From NCBI GenBank assembly GCA_933228675.1, contig OW121743.1, forward strand, positions 55,182,903 through 55,246,902: 64,000 nucleotides of DNA, in the 5' to 3' direction. Positions 1-12,300 of the stretch are shown here, piece by piece (the first letter of the stretch is position 1; the number at the start of each line of letters is the position of its first letter). The notes below the pieces were generated by a model. The model worked only from the letters and a program-made list of their open reading frames with translations, did no database searches and had not been told where the DNA came from. The stretch is from Stomorhina lunata. Taxonomy: Eukaryota; Arthropoda; Insecta; Diptera; Rhiniidae. A program made the translations under genes and the position numbers.

Positions 1-790
1 GCATTACAATGGTAAGTGTTCCAACGAAATTATAGCAATTGCACATTCCTATTTACACTGGCCAGTTGATCGAACAACGCACTACAGAAAAATTCTTTCT
101 TTAGCCGTACAGTATCGACTGGCAAGTATTATTCTATGTTTAATTTCAAAGCTTGTATCGTTGTTGATGTTCATAGCGGTACCAAGGTTGATGTTCACAG
201 CGGTACCAAGGTATACAAATTCTTTTGCAATTTCGAATCTATAGTTTTCAACGGGCACATGTGATCTAATTCTATCAGTTTTGTTTTTGATTCATTTACA
301 GCTAAACCCATTTTGTTTGATTGCTTCTCGGCAGTTACCTCGCGTAAAGTACGTCTCATAATATCAATGTCATCGGCAAACGAGAGTAGCTTATGTTTTC
401 TATTGAAGATTCATCTCGCAAACTATTACCTTGCCTGAAACCCCGTTTAGTTATGAAAGACTCTGATAGGTTCTTACCTATCTTAACAGATGATATTGTA
501 TTAGTTAGTGTCATCCTGTCAAAAGCTGCTTTGTAGTCAACAAAGAGATGATAAGTATCTATTTGTTTCTCTTGGGTCTTCTCCAGGATTTGACGTAGAG
601 TAAAGATCTGGCTAGTGGTTGATTTACCTGGTCTAAATCGTTAACTTTGGTCTTTAGCCTTTCACACAGTATGATCGATAGAGTCTTATATGCAATTGAG
701 AGGAGGCTTATCTCTCTATAATATGCACATACAGTTTTACCTCATTTTTTGTGCACTGGACAAAGGACACTGGCTTATATGTAGTTTGGT
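1..790 (-). pseudogene. RTE-type LINE reverse transcriptase remnant
   Basis: Read on the minus strand this is the reverse-transcriptase part of a non-LTR retrotransposon, broken by frameshifts and stops. In order I see a stretch like YREISLLSIAYK then ILCERLK (about 730-640), EKTQEKQIDTYHLFVDYKAA in another frame (about 580-525), an ESFITKRGFRQGNSLR block (about 465-415), the polymerase box as FADDIDIM (about 385-360), and the LAVNESKTK and EFVYLGTAVN blocks further down. These motifs in this order are characteristic of arthropod RTE-type LINEs (family knowledge). The 3' end runs off the left edge of the window. It is a dead fragment; there is no single open frame. The clade call is from motif wording, not a tree. 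Confidence 0.75.
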
Positions 791-1024
791 CAAAATCGGT
801 CGAGCGGTTCTTCATTTATCACATTTTTTGTAACAAATTAATTAGTATTTTTTTGTTTTAGAGTTTATACAATCTATGGAAATTTTTTATATTTACATAT
901 TGTATAATTTTGTTAAAGTTTATAAAATCGATGGAAATTTTTTATATTAACATATTGCATAATAAAATTTCCATGTATTGTATAAACTCTATAAACTATT
1001 TTCTTTTATTTATATAAAAAATAA

Positions 1025-1390
1025 TGTTTGTATGTGCGTATGTCCTTTAAATCTTTAGCAAAGTTGCTGCGCATGAGTCGGCGAAGGTTTCTAATCTGTC
1101 AAAGTCCGACAGGTGGCGCCACTGTAAATTGCTCAAAATGAATTAAATCGTAAACAGTGCCTTTGATCATGCTGTGATCTTTAACAAAGTTGTTGCGCAT
1201 GAGTCGATTAAGGTTTCTAAGTTAGTGCTATTAATTTTCGATAGATGGCATGATTGAAAATAATTCAAAATGAGTTGATCGTAAACTATGCATTTGATCA
1301 TGTGTTGATCGGACAAAATCAATAAAATGATTCAAAATTATTTAGATATTTGTGGAATGTCTTTCCTTGAAATTTATTTAAGTTGGTGGC
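1025..1390 (-). repeat. Dispersed ~132 bp repeat family, partial array
   Basis: About two and a half diverged units of the repeat that forms the array at 44336-45200, here in the opposite orientation. Landmarks on the minus strand are GACTCATGCGC, GGCGCCACCTGTCGG, GATCAAAGGCACTGTTTACG and, at the outer edge, GGAAAGACATTCCACAAATA. The same outer edge (GGAAAGACATTACACAAATA) starts the other array, so both loci share an element end and not just repeat units. The outer homology stops at CACCAACT in both copies. No coding capacity is visible. It could be the minisatellite body of a Helitron-like or other non-autonomous element; no ends diagnostic of a class were seen. Confidence 0.65.
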
Positions 1391-2602
1391 ATATGTGAAT
1401 CACCTAAACATAAATTTAATTTTTAATACTGAAAAAGTTTAGTTTCACTAACTTTAATTAAACTTATTTAAAAATATGAACCATCTTACTTTTTAGTATA
1501 AGTTACAAGTTTTTAATAATTTTACCTCTTTAACTCTTTAGAGAATATAAGTTTTTTTTTGTTATATTATTTGTTTAATCATTGTATACCTTGTCTATGT
1601 CTATAATTAAATGCCTTTATATCAGCTAAAAGTTGTTAATATGCATCATTATCATCATTATCATCATCAATATCAATCATTATCATCAATATCATTACCA
1701 TTAGCTTAAGCTTAATTTATGTTCGATATAATGATTTTTGACTTAAGTCATTTTTTAAGTCAATCAAAATGAACTTAGATTTGAACAACTAAAAATTTTC
1801 AAACAATAAAAAACAAAAATATTTTCTTTTAAAAGATTTTTTTTTTATTATTTTGCAACTTAAAGCGTAAAAATGTTCATAAAACTAAACAACAAATATT
1901 TCATTAATAATAAAATAAATGTAAAACAATTAAAAATGAATACATAAAAAAATGTTTAATATATACAAAAACGCTGGAGGGGCGAAAAGCAAAATATTTT
2001 AAAATTAATAATAGAATTAAATAAATAAAATATATTTGTAAGAAATTAACATTAAATTTCAATAAATTTTCAAGACATAAAAATATATATAATAATTATA
2101 ATAATAATAAAGAGCAATAAACAAAAAAAAAAAAAAAAACAGTTTAGAAAAATACAATAATTCAATAAATATTTTTTTAATTTAATAAAGTAGAGCTAAT
2201 ATTTAATTTAAATAATAAAACATTATAAATAAATGTATAATAATATTTATGTGATTTTTGTACATGATTTTTTGTTTTCTTATTAATTTTTTAAAAATTT
2301 TCTTTTTTGTTGTTGTTGTTTTAATTATTGTGTATAAAAACATTCATGTATAAAAAGTTTTGATTTTTTAAATCTTGTTCAAAAATTTGTTTGTTTTAAA
2401 AAACAATTTGGTCTTGTTTCGAAAGTTAAAAACGAAATTATAATAAAAAACTAATATTTTTTAGTTCTGGTTTTAAATTAAAAAAATAAAAATAGAAAAA
2501 TTAAAATAAATTACAATAATTCAAGTTTTAAATATAAGCTTTGTTCTAAAATAATAGTTTGTTTGTCTGCTTAAGTTTAAATATAATATAATTCAATAAT
2601 AA
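1391..2602. other. AT-rich sequence without recognisable gene
   Basis: Very AT-rich, with homopolymer A and T runs and a short imperfect ATC/ATT microsatellite at about 1647-1696. I see no coding exon, RNA gene or element end. Confidence 0.6.
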
Positions 2603-5429
2603 CACAGGGGCACAAAATTTTGAGGCAATAATACAAAAAAAAATTAGAAAATAAAAAAAAAATTTTAGAACTAAAAGTTTTCTAAAGAAAAAAATTTTAG
2701 AACTAAAAATTTTCCAAAGAAAACATTTTTAGAACTAAAAATTTTCCAAAGAAAACATTTTTAGAACTAAAAATTTTCTAAAGGAAAAATTTTTAGAACT
2801 AAAAATTTTTAGAAATTAGAAAATTTTCTACGGAAAATATTTTTTGAACTAAAAATTTTCTAGAGAAAAAATTTTTAGAACTAAAAATTTTCTAGAGAAA
2901 ACATTTTTAGAACTAAAAATTTTCTAAAAAAAAAAATTTTTAGAACTAAAAATTTCCTATAGAAAAAATTTTTAGGACTAAAAATTTTTTAAATAGAATT
3001 TTTTTATAGAAAATTTTTTAGATAAAAAATTTTCTAGAGAAAAAATTTCAGAACTAAAAATTTTCTATTTAAAAAATTTTTCGAACTAAAATTTTCATTA
3101 GAAAAAATTTTTAAAACTAAAAATTGTATATAGAAAAGATTTTCTAAAGAAACAATTTTTACAACTAAAAATTTTTAGAACTAAAAATTTTTTTATAGAT
3201 AAAAATTTTTTGGACTAAAAATTTTTTAAATAGAATTTTTTTATAGAAAATTTTTTAGATAAAAAATTTTCTAGAGAAAAAATTTCAGAACTAAAAATTT
3301 TCTATATAAAAAATTTTTCGAACTAAAATTTTCATTAGAAAAAATTTTTAAAACTAAAAATTGTATATACAAAAGATTTTCTAAAGAAACAAATTTTACA
3401 ACTAAAAATTTTTAGAACTAAAAATTTTTTTATAGAAAAAAACCTTTAGAAATAAAATTTTTTAGTATAAAAAATTTTTAGAACTAAAAATTTTCTTTTG
3501 CAAAAATTTTTAGAACTAAAAATTTTCTAGAGAAAAAATTTTTAGAACTAAATATTTTCTAGAGAAAAAATTTTAAGAACTGAAAATTTTCTATAGAAAC
3601 AATTTTTAGAACTTTACATTTTCCAGAGGAAAAATTTTTAGGACTAAATATTTTCTTGAGTAAAAATTTTTAGAACTTAAAATTTTAAGCTAAAAATTTT
3701 CTAGAGAAAAAAAATTTAGAACTAAAAGTTTTCTAGAGAAACAATTTTTAGAACTAAAAATTTTCTTTAGAAAAAATTTTTAGAACTAAAAATTTTCTTT
3801 AGAAAAAATTTTTAGAACTAAAAATTTTCTATAGAAAAAAAATTAGACTTAAAAGTTTTCGATAGAAATAATTTTCTATTGAAAAAATTTTTAGAACTAA
3901 AATTTTCTATAGAAAAAATTTGTATAACTAAAAATTTTCTAGGGAACAATTTTTACAACTAAAAATTTTCTAAATAAAAAATTTTTAGAACAAAAAATTT
4001 CTAAAGAAAAAAATTTTAGAACTGAAAAAATTTTTAGAACTAAAAATTTTCTAAAGAAAAAATTTTTAGAACTAAAAATTTTCTATAGAAAAAATTTTAG
4101 AACTAAAAATTTTCGATATAGAAAATTTTTAGAACTAAAAATTTTCGATATAGAAAATTTTTAGAACTAAAAATTTTCGATATAGATAATTTTTAGCACT
4201 CAAAATTTTCGAAATTGAAAATTTTTAGAACTAAAAATTTTCGATATAGAAAATTTTAGAACTAGAAACTTATGAGAAAAAAATTTTAGAACTGAAAAAA
4301 TTTTCTAGAGAAAAAAATTTTTAGAACTAAAAATTTTCTAGAGGAAAAATTTTTAGAACTAAAAATTTTTTAGAGGAAAAATTGTTAGAAACAAAAAATT
4401 TCTAGAGGAAAAATTTTTCGTCTAAAAAATTTTTCGTCTAAAAAATTTTTCTATAGAAAATTTTTCGTCTAAAAAATTTTTCTATAGAAAATTTTTCGCC
4501 TAAAAAATTTTTCTATAGAAAATTTTTCGCCTAAAATTTTTTCTATAGAAAATATTTCGTCTAAAAAATTTTTCTATAGAAAATTTTTCATATAAAAAAT
4601 TTTTCTATAGAAAATTTTTCATCTAAAAAACTTTTCTATAGAAAATTTTGCATCTAAAAAACTTTTCTATAGAAAATTTTTCGTCTAAAAAACTTTTCTA
4701 TAGAAAATTTTTCGTCTAAAAAATTTTTCTAGGGAAAATTTTTCGTCTAAAAAATTTTTCTATAAAAATTTTTTTTGTTTAAAAAATTTTTCTATAGAAA
4801 ATTTTTCGTTTAAAAAATTTTTCTATAGAAAATGTTTCGTATAAAAAATTTTTCTATAGAAAATTTTTCGTCTAAAATATTTTTCTATAGAAAATTTTTT
4901 GTCTATAGAAATTTTTTTGTCTAAAAAATTTTTTCTTTACAAAATTGTTTGTTCTAAATTTTTTTTCGATAGAAAATTCTTAGTTTTAAAAATTTTTCTA
5001 TAGGAAAGATTTGTTTTCTATAGAAAATTTTTAGTTCTTTTTCATTTAAAATTTTTTTTCCTTAGAAAATGTTTAATTCTAAAAATTTTTTCTATAGAAA
5101 ATTTTTCTATAGAAAAGTTTTAGTTTTAAAAATTTTTTCTTTAGAAAAGTTTTAGTTCTACAATTTTGATCTATAGAAAATTTTTAGTTGTAATATTTTT
5201 TTCTATAGAAACTTTTTAGTTCTAAAAATTTTTCTATAGAAAATTTTTAGTTTTAAAAATTTTTAGTTTTGAAAATGTTTTCTATAGAAAATTTTTAGTT
5301 CTAAAAACATTTTCTATAGAAAATTTTTAGTTATAAAAAATTTTTGTATGTAACATTTTTTCTATAGAAAATTTTTTGTTATAAAAATTTTTGTGCCACA
5401 TCAAAAACGTAATTTTTTGTGCCCTAGTG
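2603..5429. mobile_element. Hairpin-like satellite element with GGGCACAAAA ends
   Basis: A 2.8 kb block made almost entirely of a ~30 bp AT-rich unit. The left part repeats TTTTTAGAACTAAAAATTTT plus CTAGAGAAAA; the far right part (about 5000-5340) repeats its reverse complement, CTATAGAAAATTTTTAGTTC. The middle (about 4400-4960) carries a variant with CGTCTAAAAAAT. The block is bracketed by short inverted ends, CACAGGGGCACAAAATTTT at 2603 and the reverse complement of CACTAGGGCACAAAAAATT ending at 5429. This looks like a foldback-type non-autonomous DNA element with satellite arms. The flanks (AATAATAA, TAATATAA) do not form a clean target duplication, so the mobile interpretation is inferred from the symmetry. 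Confidence 0.55.
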
Positions 5430-6150
5430 TAATATAATGAAAATTGTGTCAAAATAAGTATTTTTTCATTGTTTTTCTTTTTTTGTTATTTAAGTTTTAG
5501 TTTAATTTAGTTTTTAGTTAGTTTTTGTTTGTGTTAAATTTAATGCCTAAAGATTTTGGTTAAATTTTGTATATAGTTTTCGGATTATGATTTTCTAAAC
5601 TATTTTTATGATTTTCATTTTCTAATACTAAATGTTACCTTGTTTTTTTGTTTAATAGTTAATATTTTGTGTTTTTTGTTTAGTCTAAAGTTTTTCTTGT
5701 TTAAATGATGTTACATGATTTCTAACAATAAATGTTTTATAAAACAATTAAAAATTATTGTTGTTGCTTGTTTTTTTGTTAATGATTTAAACTATATAAT
5801 AATTAAAAAAAATCCTTGTATAATTGAGAAATAGAATATCATATAACTTAAATTTTTTACTTCAAATTTTTCATTTTTTAAAAAGGCCTTAACAATTTCA
5901 ATGCTTTTAAATACCGGTTTTGAGGTTATGTTTTATTACGTTTACGTTAATATTTTTATTTACTGTTACGTTACGTTACGTTTTTGTTGTTATCTTTATT
6001 ATAATTCTCTATAGCATCCAAATAGTTTGGTGTTTTATTCTAATTTCTAATAAAAAGTATGTAGTTGTTCTTTTTTTTTGTTTTTTTGCTATAAATATTC
6101 TTCAAATATTTTGTGATAATTTTAGTTGTGTTATTTATTTATTTATTAGT
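5430..6150. other. Downstream flank / possible 3' UTR of the wge-like gene
   Basis: AT-rich sequence immediately 3' (minus-strand sense) of the wge-like stop codon. Any 3' UTR must lie here or continue further left. There is no coding exon. An open frame in the plus direction at 5920-6156 is T-rich and hydrophobic by composition only. Confidence 0.45.
6131..6148 (-). promoter_or_regulatory. Cluster of AATAAA polyadenylation-like hexamers just after the stop
   Basis: On the minus strand the stop codon is followed within a few bases by three overlapping AATAAA hexamers (ATAAATAAATAAATAAC). They could act as poly(A) signals, which would give an extremely short 3' UTR, but the region is so AT-rich that such hexamers occur by chance. 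Confidence 0.2.
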
Positions 6151-6355
6151 TTATGACGTTACTACATAATAATCCTGTTTATTTGGCATCTTCAGAAGAC
6201 GTTTTGTGCGAAATTCATAGGCTCGCCGACAGAACATTACCAATTCCGGATTGGTATTATCGGGAACAATACGTATACTATAATAATTCGGTCGTTTCGG
6301 TACAATATTGACATCTTCAATATCTTCTTCAGCAGCACGTAGTCGTCGGCGATAT
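6151..6355 (-). CDS. wge: wge-like exon: C-terminal end of the BAH region
   Basis: Terminal coding exon. The acceptor is TTTCCAG before 6355; its first base completes the Arg codon begun at the previous donor (AG/A). It encodes 67 residues after the split codon, beginning [14 protein letters not shown] and containing [26 protein letters not shown] and KRLLKMPNK, and ends at a TAA (6151-6153). The block around [10 protein letters not shown] corresponds to a conserved segment after the BAH core in the vertebrate relatives. This exon is too broken by phase to appear as a normal open reading frame. Confidence 0.8.
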
Positions 6356-9300
6356 CTGGAAATTAAAAAAAAAAATATATATTTTAAATTTTCACTATAA
6401 TTTTATTAGGCAACTCTATTTATATAAATAATAAAATAATTACTGGCAATGCCACAAAATTTCCTTCTAAATTTTTTATTCTGGCAATGCCTTATTAAGG
6501 CAAACCAAAGCCCCAACTATTGTTTACCGTTTTTCAGTACTTAAAATGAAAAATTAACAAACAATAAAAGAAGCTATAATATTATTTTGCGTTATGTGGG
6601 GGATGTTGGATACCAAGCAACGGTTTTAATTGGCCTTAATTTAGTACGCCCAGACTTATCTAAGTCTATCCCTTAGCTCAACTGTGGATACTGACCTCCT
6701 CGTGGTATGACCCGGGGAACTACTTTAACCCGTTAAAGTAGTGAGTGAGCAAGTGCAATGAGTCCAGACTTATCTTCATCTCAATTGTGGACACTGACCT
6801 CCTCGTGGTATCACCCGTTAAAGTAGTGAGTGGACATGTGCAATGAGTTCATATAAAAGAACGATACAAATATGGGTTATCACGTCGAGAAAGTAAACCA
6901 TTACGAGAAAAAAGCAATTGCTATGAAAAAGTATAAATAACCGGCCCTCCCAAATATTGACGACTATGCCAAATGGAAAAAGGACCATGATTTAATCATT
7001 AGCATTAGTAACATCCGAACTTTTTACACAGGAGTTGCTTTGATATTATCAACCTGAGGGATGTAATGGGATGCTGTTTTTCCTTTTTTCCCCAGCTACC
7101 AGATAAGAACTGTATCCAATTTCTACTCTAACCTCCTCGTGGTCCATCCTGGCTACCTGAGCAACCTAGTTGAAAAGATCAACTTGAGGAAGTCTACGAC
7201 AGATACTCCCATCGTGACGTTAAATTAAAACTGGGTGATTTTAACTTAAAGATAGGGCGAGAAAGTTGCTTTGAACTTACTGTTGGTAAATTTAGCCTTT
7301 ATAGCGAAACATCTGACAATGGTGTGAGGTTGATCTCCGTTGTGGCGGCTCGCAATATAGTAATGAGCAACACGAGATTTCCATACCTTAAAATCCAATA
7401 AGATACACTGATGTTTCCCGATCAAATAACAAAAAATCGAATATTGACTCTGATTATTACCTTGTTCCAGCCAAAGTGACAACACGTCTGAGTGTCTCGC
7501 GGAACATACAGAAAGCCGATTACTTTCAACGAATAGCTCTCTTACACATAGAAAATATTTCTAATACCAACGACATCTGCACACTATAGCAATAAAAATA
7601 CAGCCTATATGGCAACTCTACAACCAGTAGATACACGTCGAAATTTAGAAAGATATCGAGAGAAAAGAAAAACGCATATTACAAAGAAAATAGATAACTT
7701 GAGTGTAAAATAACAAAGCTGCTGGTGCAGATGTTTTGCCAGCAGAGCTTTTAAAGGCCGAAGGTGATGAGTTAATCAGGCATATGACCTATCTTTTAAA
7801 ACCCATATGGTTAGAAGAACGTATGCCCCCTATGATTGGTATCTGAGTATTCTTAGTCCAGTGCAGAAAACAAGGAGATACAACTGTGATACAACCAATT
7901 ATAGAGGTACATGGTGTCTGACAGCAGATTTGTATTTTCAAACACTTTTGAAAATTGTTGGCCATGGTATGTCCCCAAAGCGACTAATCAAATTTTGGGA
8001 GGACATTTTCTCGAAGTAAATTGATGGAAGCCCTGTCTGTGTGTGCAGTCGTCTCTTCATGTTGAAAAAATGCGTGTGAAGAGTATCAGCCATCATCAGT
8101 TGCCCTGGGCTAATGGTATGGTTTTTGTTGTTTCAATCTAGTTTCAATTCAGTTTTGCTTATTGACGTGGCTATTTAAGTAAAAATGAGCCTCGTCGATC
8201 CAAAAAATCGTTTCACAAAATTGTTTGACTTAATTTAAGTTACTTTCTTTCTGTTCTTGAACGATTTGAATTTTAAAAGGATGGAACTTCAGATCCTTTT
8301 ATAAAATTTCATGAAATATCGCTCTTGGAAGTCCCAGTGAGGCTGCACTTTTCCCTATTGAAATTCGCGGATTTCCAAGTAAAATGATTTCAATTAGTTC
8401 AATGTTTTCGGAAGTTTTTGAAAACCGAAAGGGCCCAGGCAGTGGGACATTCATATAAGAAGGAGTTGAGTGAAATCTCTGTACCCACGTATTCGAATAC
8501 CGAACTTTCAACAAAGTTCTCGACGAGCAATCGCACAGCGAATGTGCGATGCATACTTAACCACTGCGACATCGTGACTGACAGATCCGCGAATTCGATA
8601 ATTTCAATGGCGCCTTATTGAAATAAGATCGAATCGCATGTTATTCTAAAACATGCTTAGCATTTGACCTTAACAGGTAGTAAATATAGGCCACCCAAGA
8701 ACAGGCAAACTACCACCCAATCCCCAGTATTATGCGAACTTCTGCCATGGGCTGCACTGGTCGGATACCTTGATACCGCCAATTGGCAATTGGACGTATG
8801 AGTAGAACTATTGTATTGTATTTTTTTTTATAAATTTTCAAATGTTTTCGACAAAACTAAATTTTTTTCAACCTAAATTGTTTTCGATAAAAACCCACCT
8901 GCAATATTCACTAAACGTCAAAACATAACATTTATCCTCGATGCAGGCCACAGAATTATGATCTCGGTGACGAGAAGCGTATACTTCGTCCGGACTATCA
9001 CTGGGTTGTCGACCTTGTTCCGTGTGCTCGGGACGATAGTACCACAAGAGAGACATCATCATTTCACCTGAAATTACCATTTAAAGTTATTTAAGCCATT
9101 TCCAAACTAAAACAATTCCCAAATAATTACCATCTTCTGGATTTTCCCAAAGATGAGCAACTTTTGCCACATAGGGTAACTCGTTATCATCGTTGGCTTT
9201 TAGCAAAACACAATCTCGAGCACGAATGATATCGCCCTCAAGATGGCGCATAGCAGGATAACAAGTGCGTATAACCAAAGGATCGTCACTCTGTTTAAAA

Positions 9301-12300
9301 AAGATAAAATGAGTTAAAATTCTGACTTTTTTCGAATAACAATAAGAAATTGAATACTTACATTTAAAAATACAGCACCCTGGAATGCTTCTCCCTCCCA
9401 TGTCCAACCATTATTCCACTTGGGCACTACATCACCTCGCGGCACTGCTGGCAGTGTATCATCAAGCTCAAAGGATACCGTGGAATGTTTTAGCTTTTGG
9501 CGTTTACGACTGCCAAATTTGGAACGTGAACGATTTCTTTTGCCCGCATGTTGGTGATGATGTGAATGACATACGACACGAGGCATAGGCGGTAGGGTTG
9601 GCTGCAGAAATACCGGTTGAGCTGTCGCTGGTTGTATATCATTGGAATGTTGTTCTTGTGTTGGAACAGATGACTGAAGTGCGGCAGCTGTTAAGGGTGT
9701 TGGAGTTGTTTCTGTTGCTATTTGAGCGTTTAATGTATTACAATTATTCACTGTACCAGCCAGTGTTGCCGTTGTGTCTTCTTCTTCTTCATCTTCACTT
9801 GAGGCCTTAACCGCATTAAGAGATTCTTCATTTATTGACGAAGATGATGATGAGTGTAATGTGTTGGCTATTTCAGTTTCAAGCTTCTCGTAATCATTAT
9901 TATTGGTTTCAATTAAATTTGAGTTTGATTCACTACCTTCAGATTCCTTAATTATTTCATCATGGGTCTCGTGGTAGTTGTTTTGGGGAATATTATTAAG
10001 TTCCTCTTTTCTGGAGTTCTTTGATATTTTTGAAGATTTTGATTTTTTGCTTTTAGTAGATGAGGATAAGGAGGATTTTTTTGACTTTTTATCTTTTTTC
10101 GATTTTGATGATTCCTTTGATCTTGATTTCTTAGAAGAACTTGTTGATTTTTTGCCAACTGGAAGGCTTAGGGCTTGTTGCTCCTTATCTGAAGATTCCC
10201 TGTCTAACACTTCAGTGTTAGGTTTTTCATTTTTAGCCATCTGTGAGGTAGTTAAAACTTTTGCTTTGCCTTTGGCCACATCTAAAACTGGCCTACTTAA
10301 GGACTCCAAGCTAATGAGATCTTCACTGGGTTTTATAGGTTTCTTGGTTTCAGATTTGGATCTTTTTTCGGAACTTGTTTTAATTTTCTTTTGGGTTTTC
10401 ATTACCAGATTCTTACGAGGTTCTTTTTCCTCAATTTTAGTTTTAACAAAATCTTTGGGACATACAGTAGAAGTTAAACTTGTGGAAGTACGACATTCTG
10501 GTTCCGAAAAGTAGCCTCTAGCTACAGCATCTATGGTCTCTACAAGATGTAAGGGTATGCAGGGCTTCTTCACAGGCTTTCCTCGTTTAGGAGAGGGTTT
10601 TGGTGTGCTGGAGGGTGTATTATCCACAGATTTGTTTAGCTTACTCTGCATTAAATTAGCGATGGAAATATCTGTTATTGGTTTTAAGGGCTCCTCCGGG
10701 GTTTTTGGTTTAATTTCTGGTTCCTCTTCATCCTCAATCAAATTTACTATATTAGGTTTCTCCTCTTCTTCTTGTGTGCTATCATTTATGAGATGTTTAG
10801 CTTCCTCGTTTTGTTGCTCCATTTTGACCTGCTCCCTCTTAGCTTCTAGACGTCGTTGCTTGATTTGAGCTTTTCTTAACTCTCTGGCCTCTTTCTTGGT
10901 CTTTTCTATGGCGGCCAATTTCTTTTTGCGTATTCTCAGTCTTTGTTTTTGCTGATCCGTCAATACCAATTCCCGACGTCTTATGCCATTATTGAGACCA
11001 TTATTCTTATGGGATTTCGAGGAATTTAGTTTACCAAACCGAGATTTCTTATCGAACTTACGACTCAGACACAGATAGGTTTTGGGTTCAGCCTGTTTGA
11101 TCAGACTCTTATAGCTATTGGGTGGTGATTTCTTGCATTGATTTTTATTAAATTCCAAAATCTTCATACGTTTTCCACACGAAGAACCCACTACTGGACT
11201 GTGGCATAAATCCAAGACCTCATCATCGGAGACATTGGAAAGATCAATGTCACAGTTAACGGCAGACAAGATGGGGTTATTCGTCTGCCAGGTAGGCAGT
11301 AAACGCATACGACCCACCGATTTATTAAGACCGGAAACAGTATGATTTGTATTAATCTTAAGCTCCTCCATGGGCCTTTCCGGTTCCTTGGATTCTTGGC
11401 TTTTTATTAACTCACAATCATTTTCAATCTTAACTTTGCTCTCGTTTAAAACTTCGCTTAGACTCACTGGCTCGGCTTTGATAATTTTAAGCTCATTTTT
11501 GTCTTGTATGTTGATATGTTGTTGTTTCTGGGCTGAAGATGTTACACTGTTGGTATGTTGCTGCAACACTGAGTCCAGCAGGTCATCCTCAAGTTTGATT
11601 TTTTCAGCTTTTATTTCAGCTTTTAAGAGCAGAGGACTGACAATTTCTTCGATTTCTTGTTTGGTGGTAACATTAATTGTTGGAACAATGTTGCTTGTGT
11701 TGCTGGCCGTGGGTATTGTTATGTTTAGCAACATGTTGCTATTCACATGCTTATTATGTTGTGGAGAGTTGTGAGCCAAGGGCGGCACTACTCTTTGTGG
11801 TGAGTTTAGGATATTACAGTGCATTGGAGAATTTGGTTGGGAACTGGAACGTGGAGCTACTATAGGCGTTGGCTTTACGGGTATAGTTGGTAAAGGGTTG
11901 CCATTATTTCCGGAAATGGGTTGATTAGCTGCTCCTGCATATACCATATTCCTGGCCATGGATTTTCCTATTCTAGCTCTTCTTCCTATAGTTTGCTGAG
12001 AGTTTTGATTGCTAGCATTTGTTGAAGCTTGCACAGGGTTTGTCTGCAGAGGCGGTGTTGTGGTGGTCAAATCATAGGCCTCTATAGGTGTAGCTATGGC
12101 CAACAAATGATTGCTATTAGCTCTTTGCTGAGCAATTTGATGCTGAGTATTATTCGCCTGTAGTTTATCTATAGCCTCTTCTATATCTTCCTCCAAAGGA
12201 ATGGCCGTTACTGTATCTTCCTTATCCAGGGAATCTCTTAGTTTATCTTCATTTGTGCTGTAGTTTTCGGGTGGCGTTAAAGGCGTTAGGACATTCTCTT

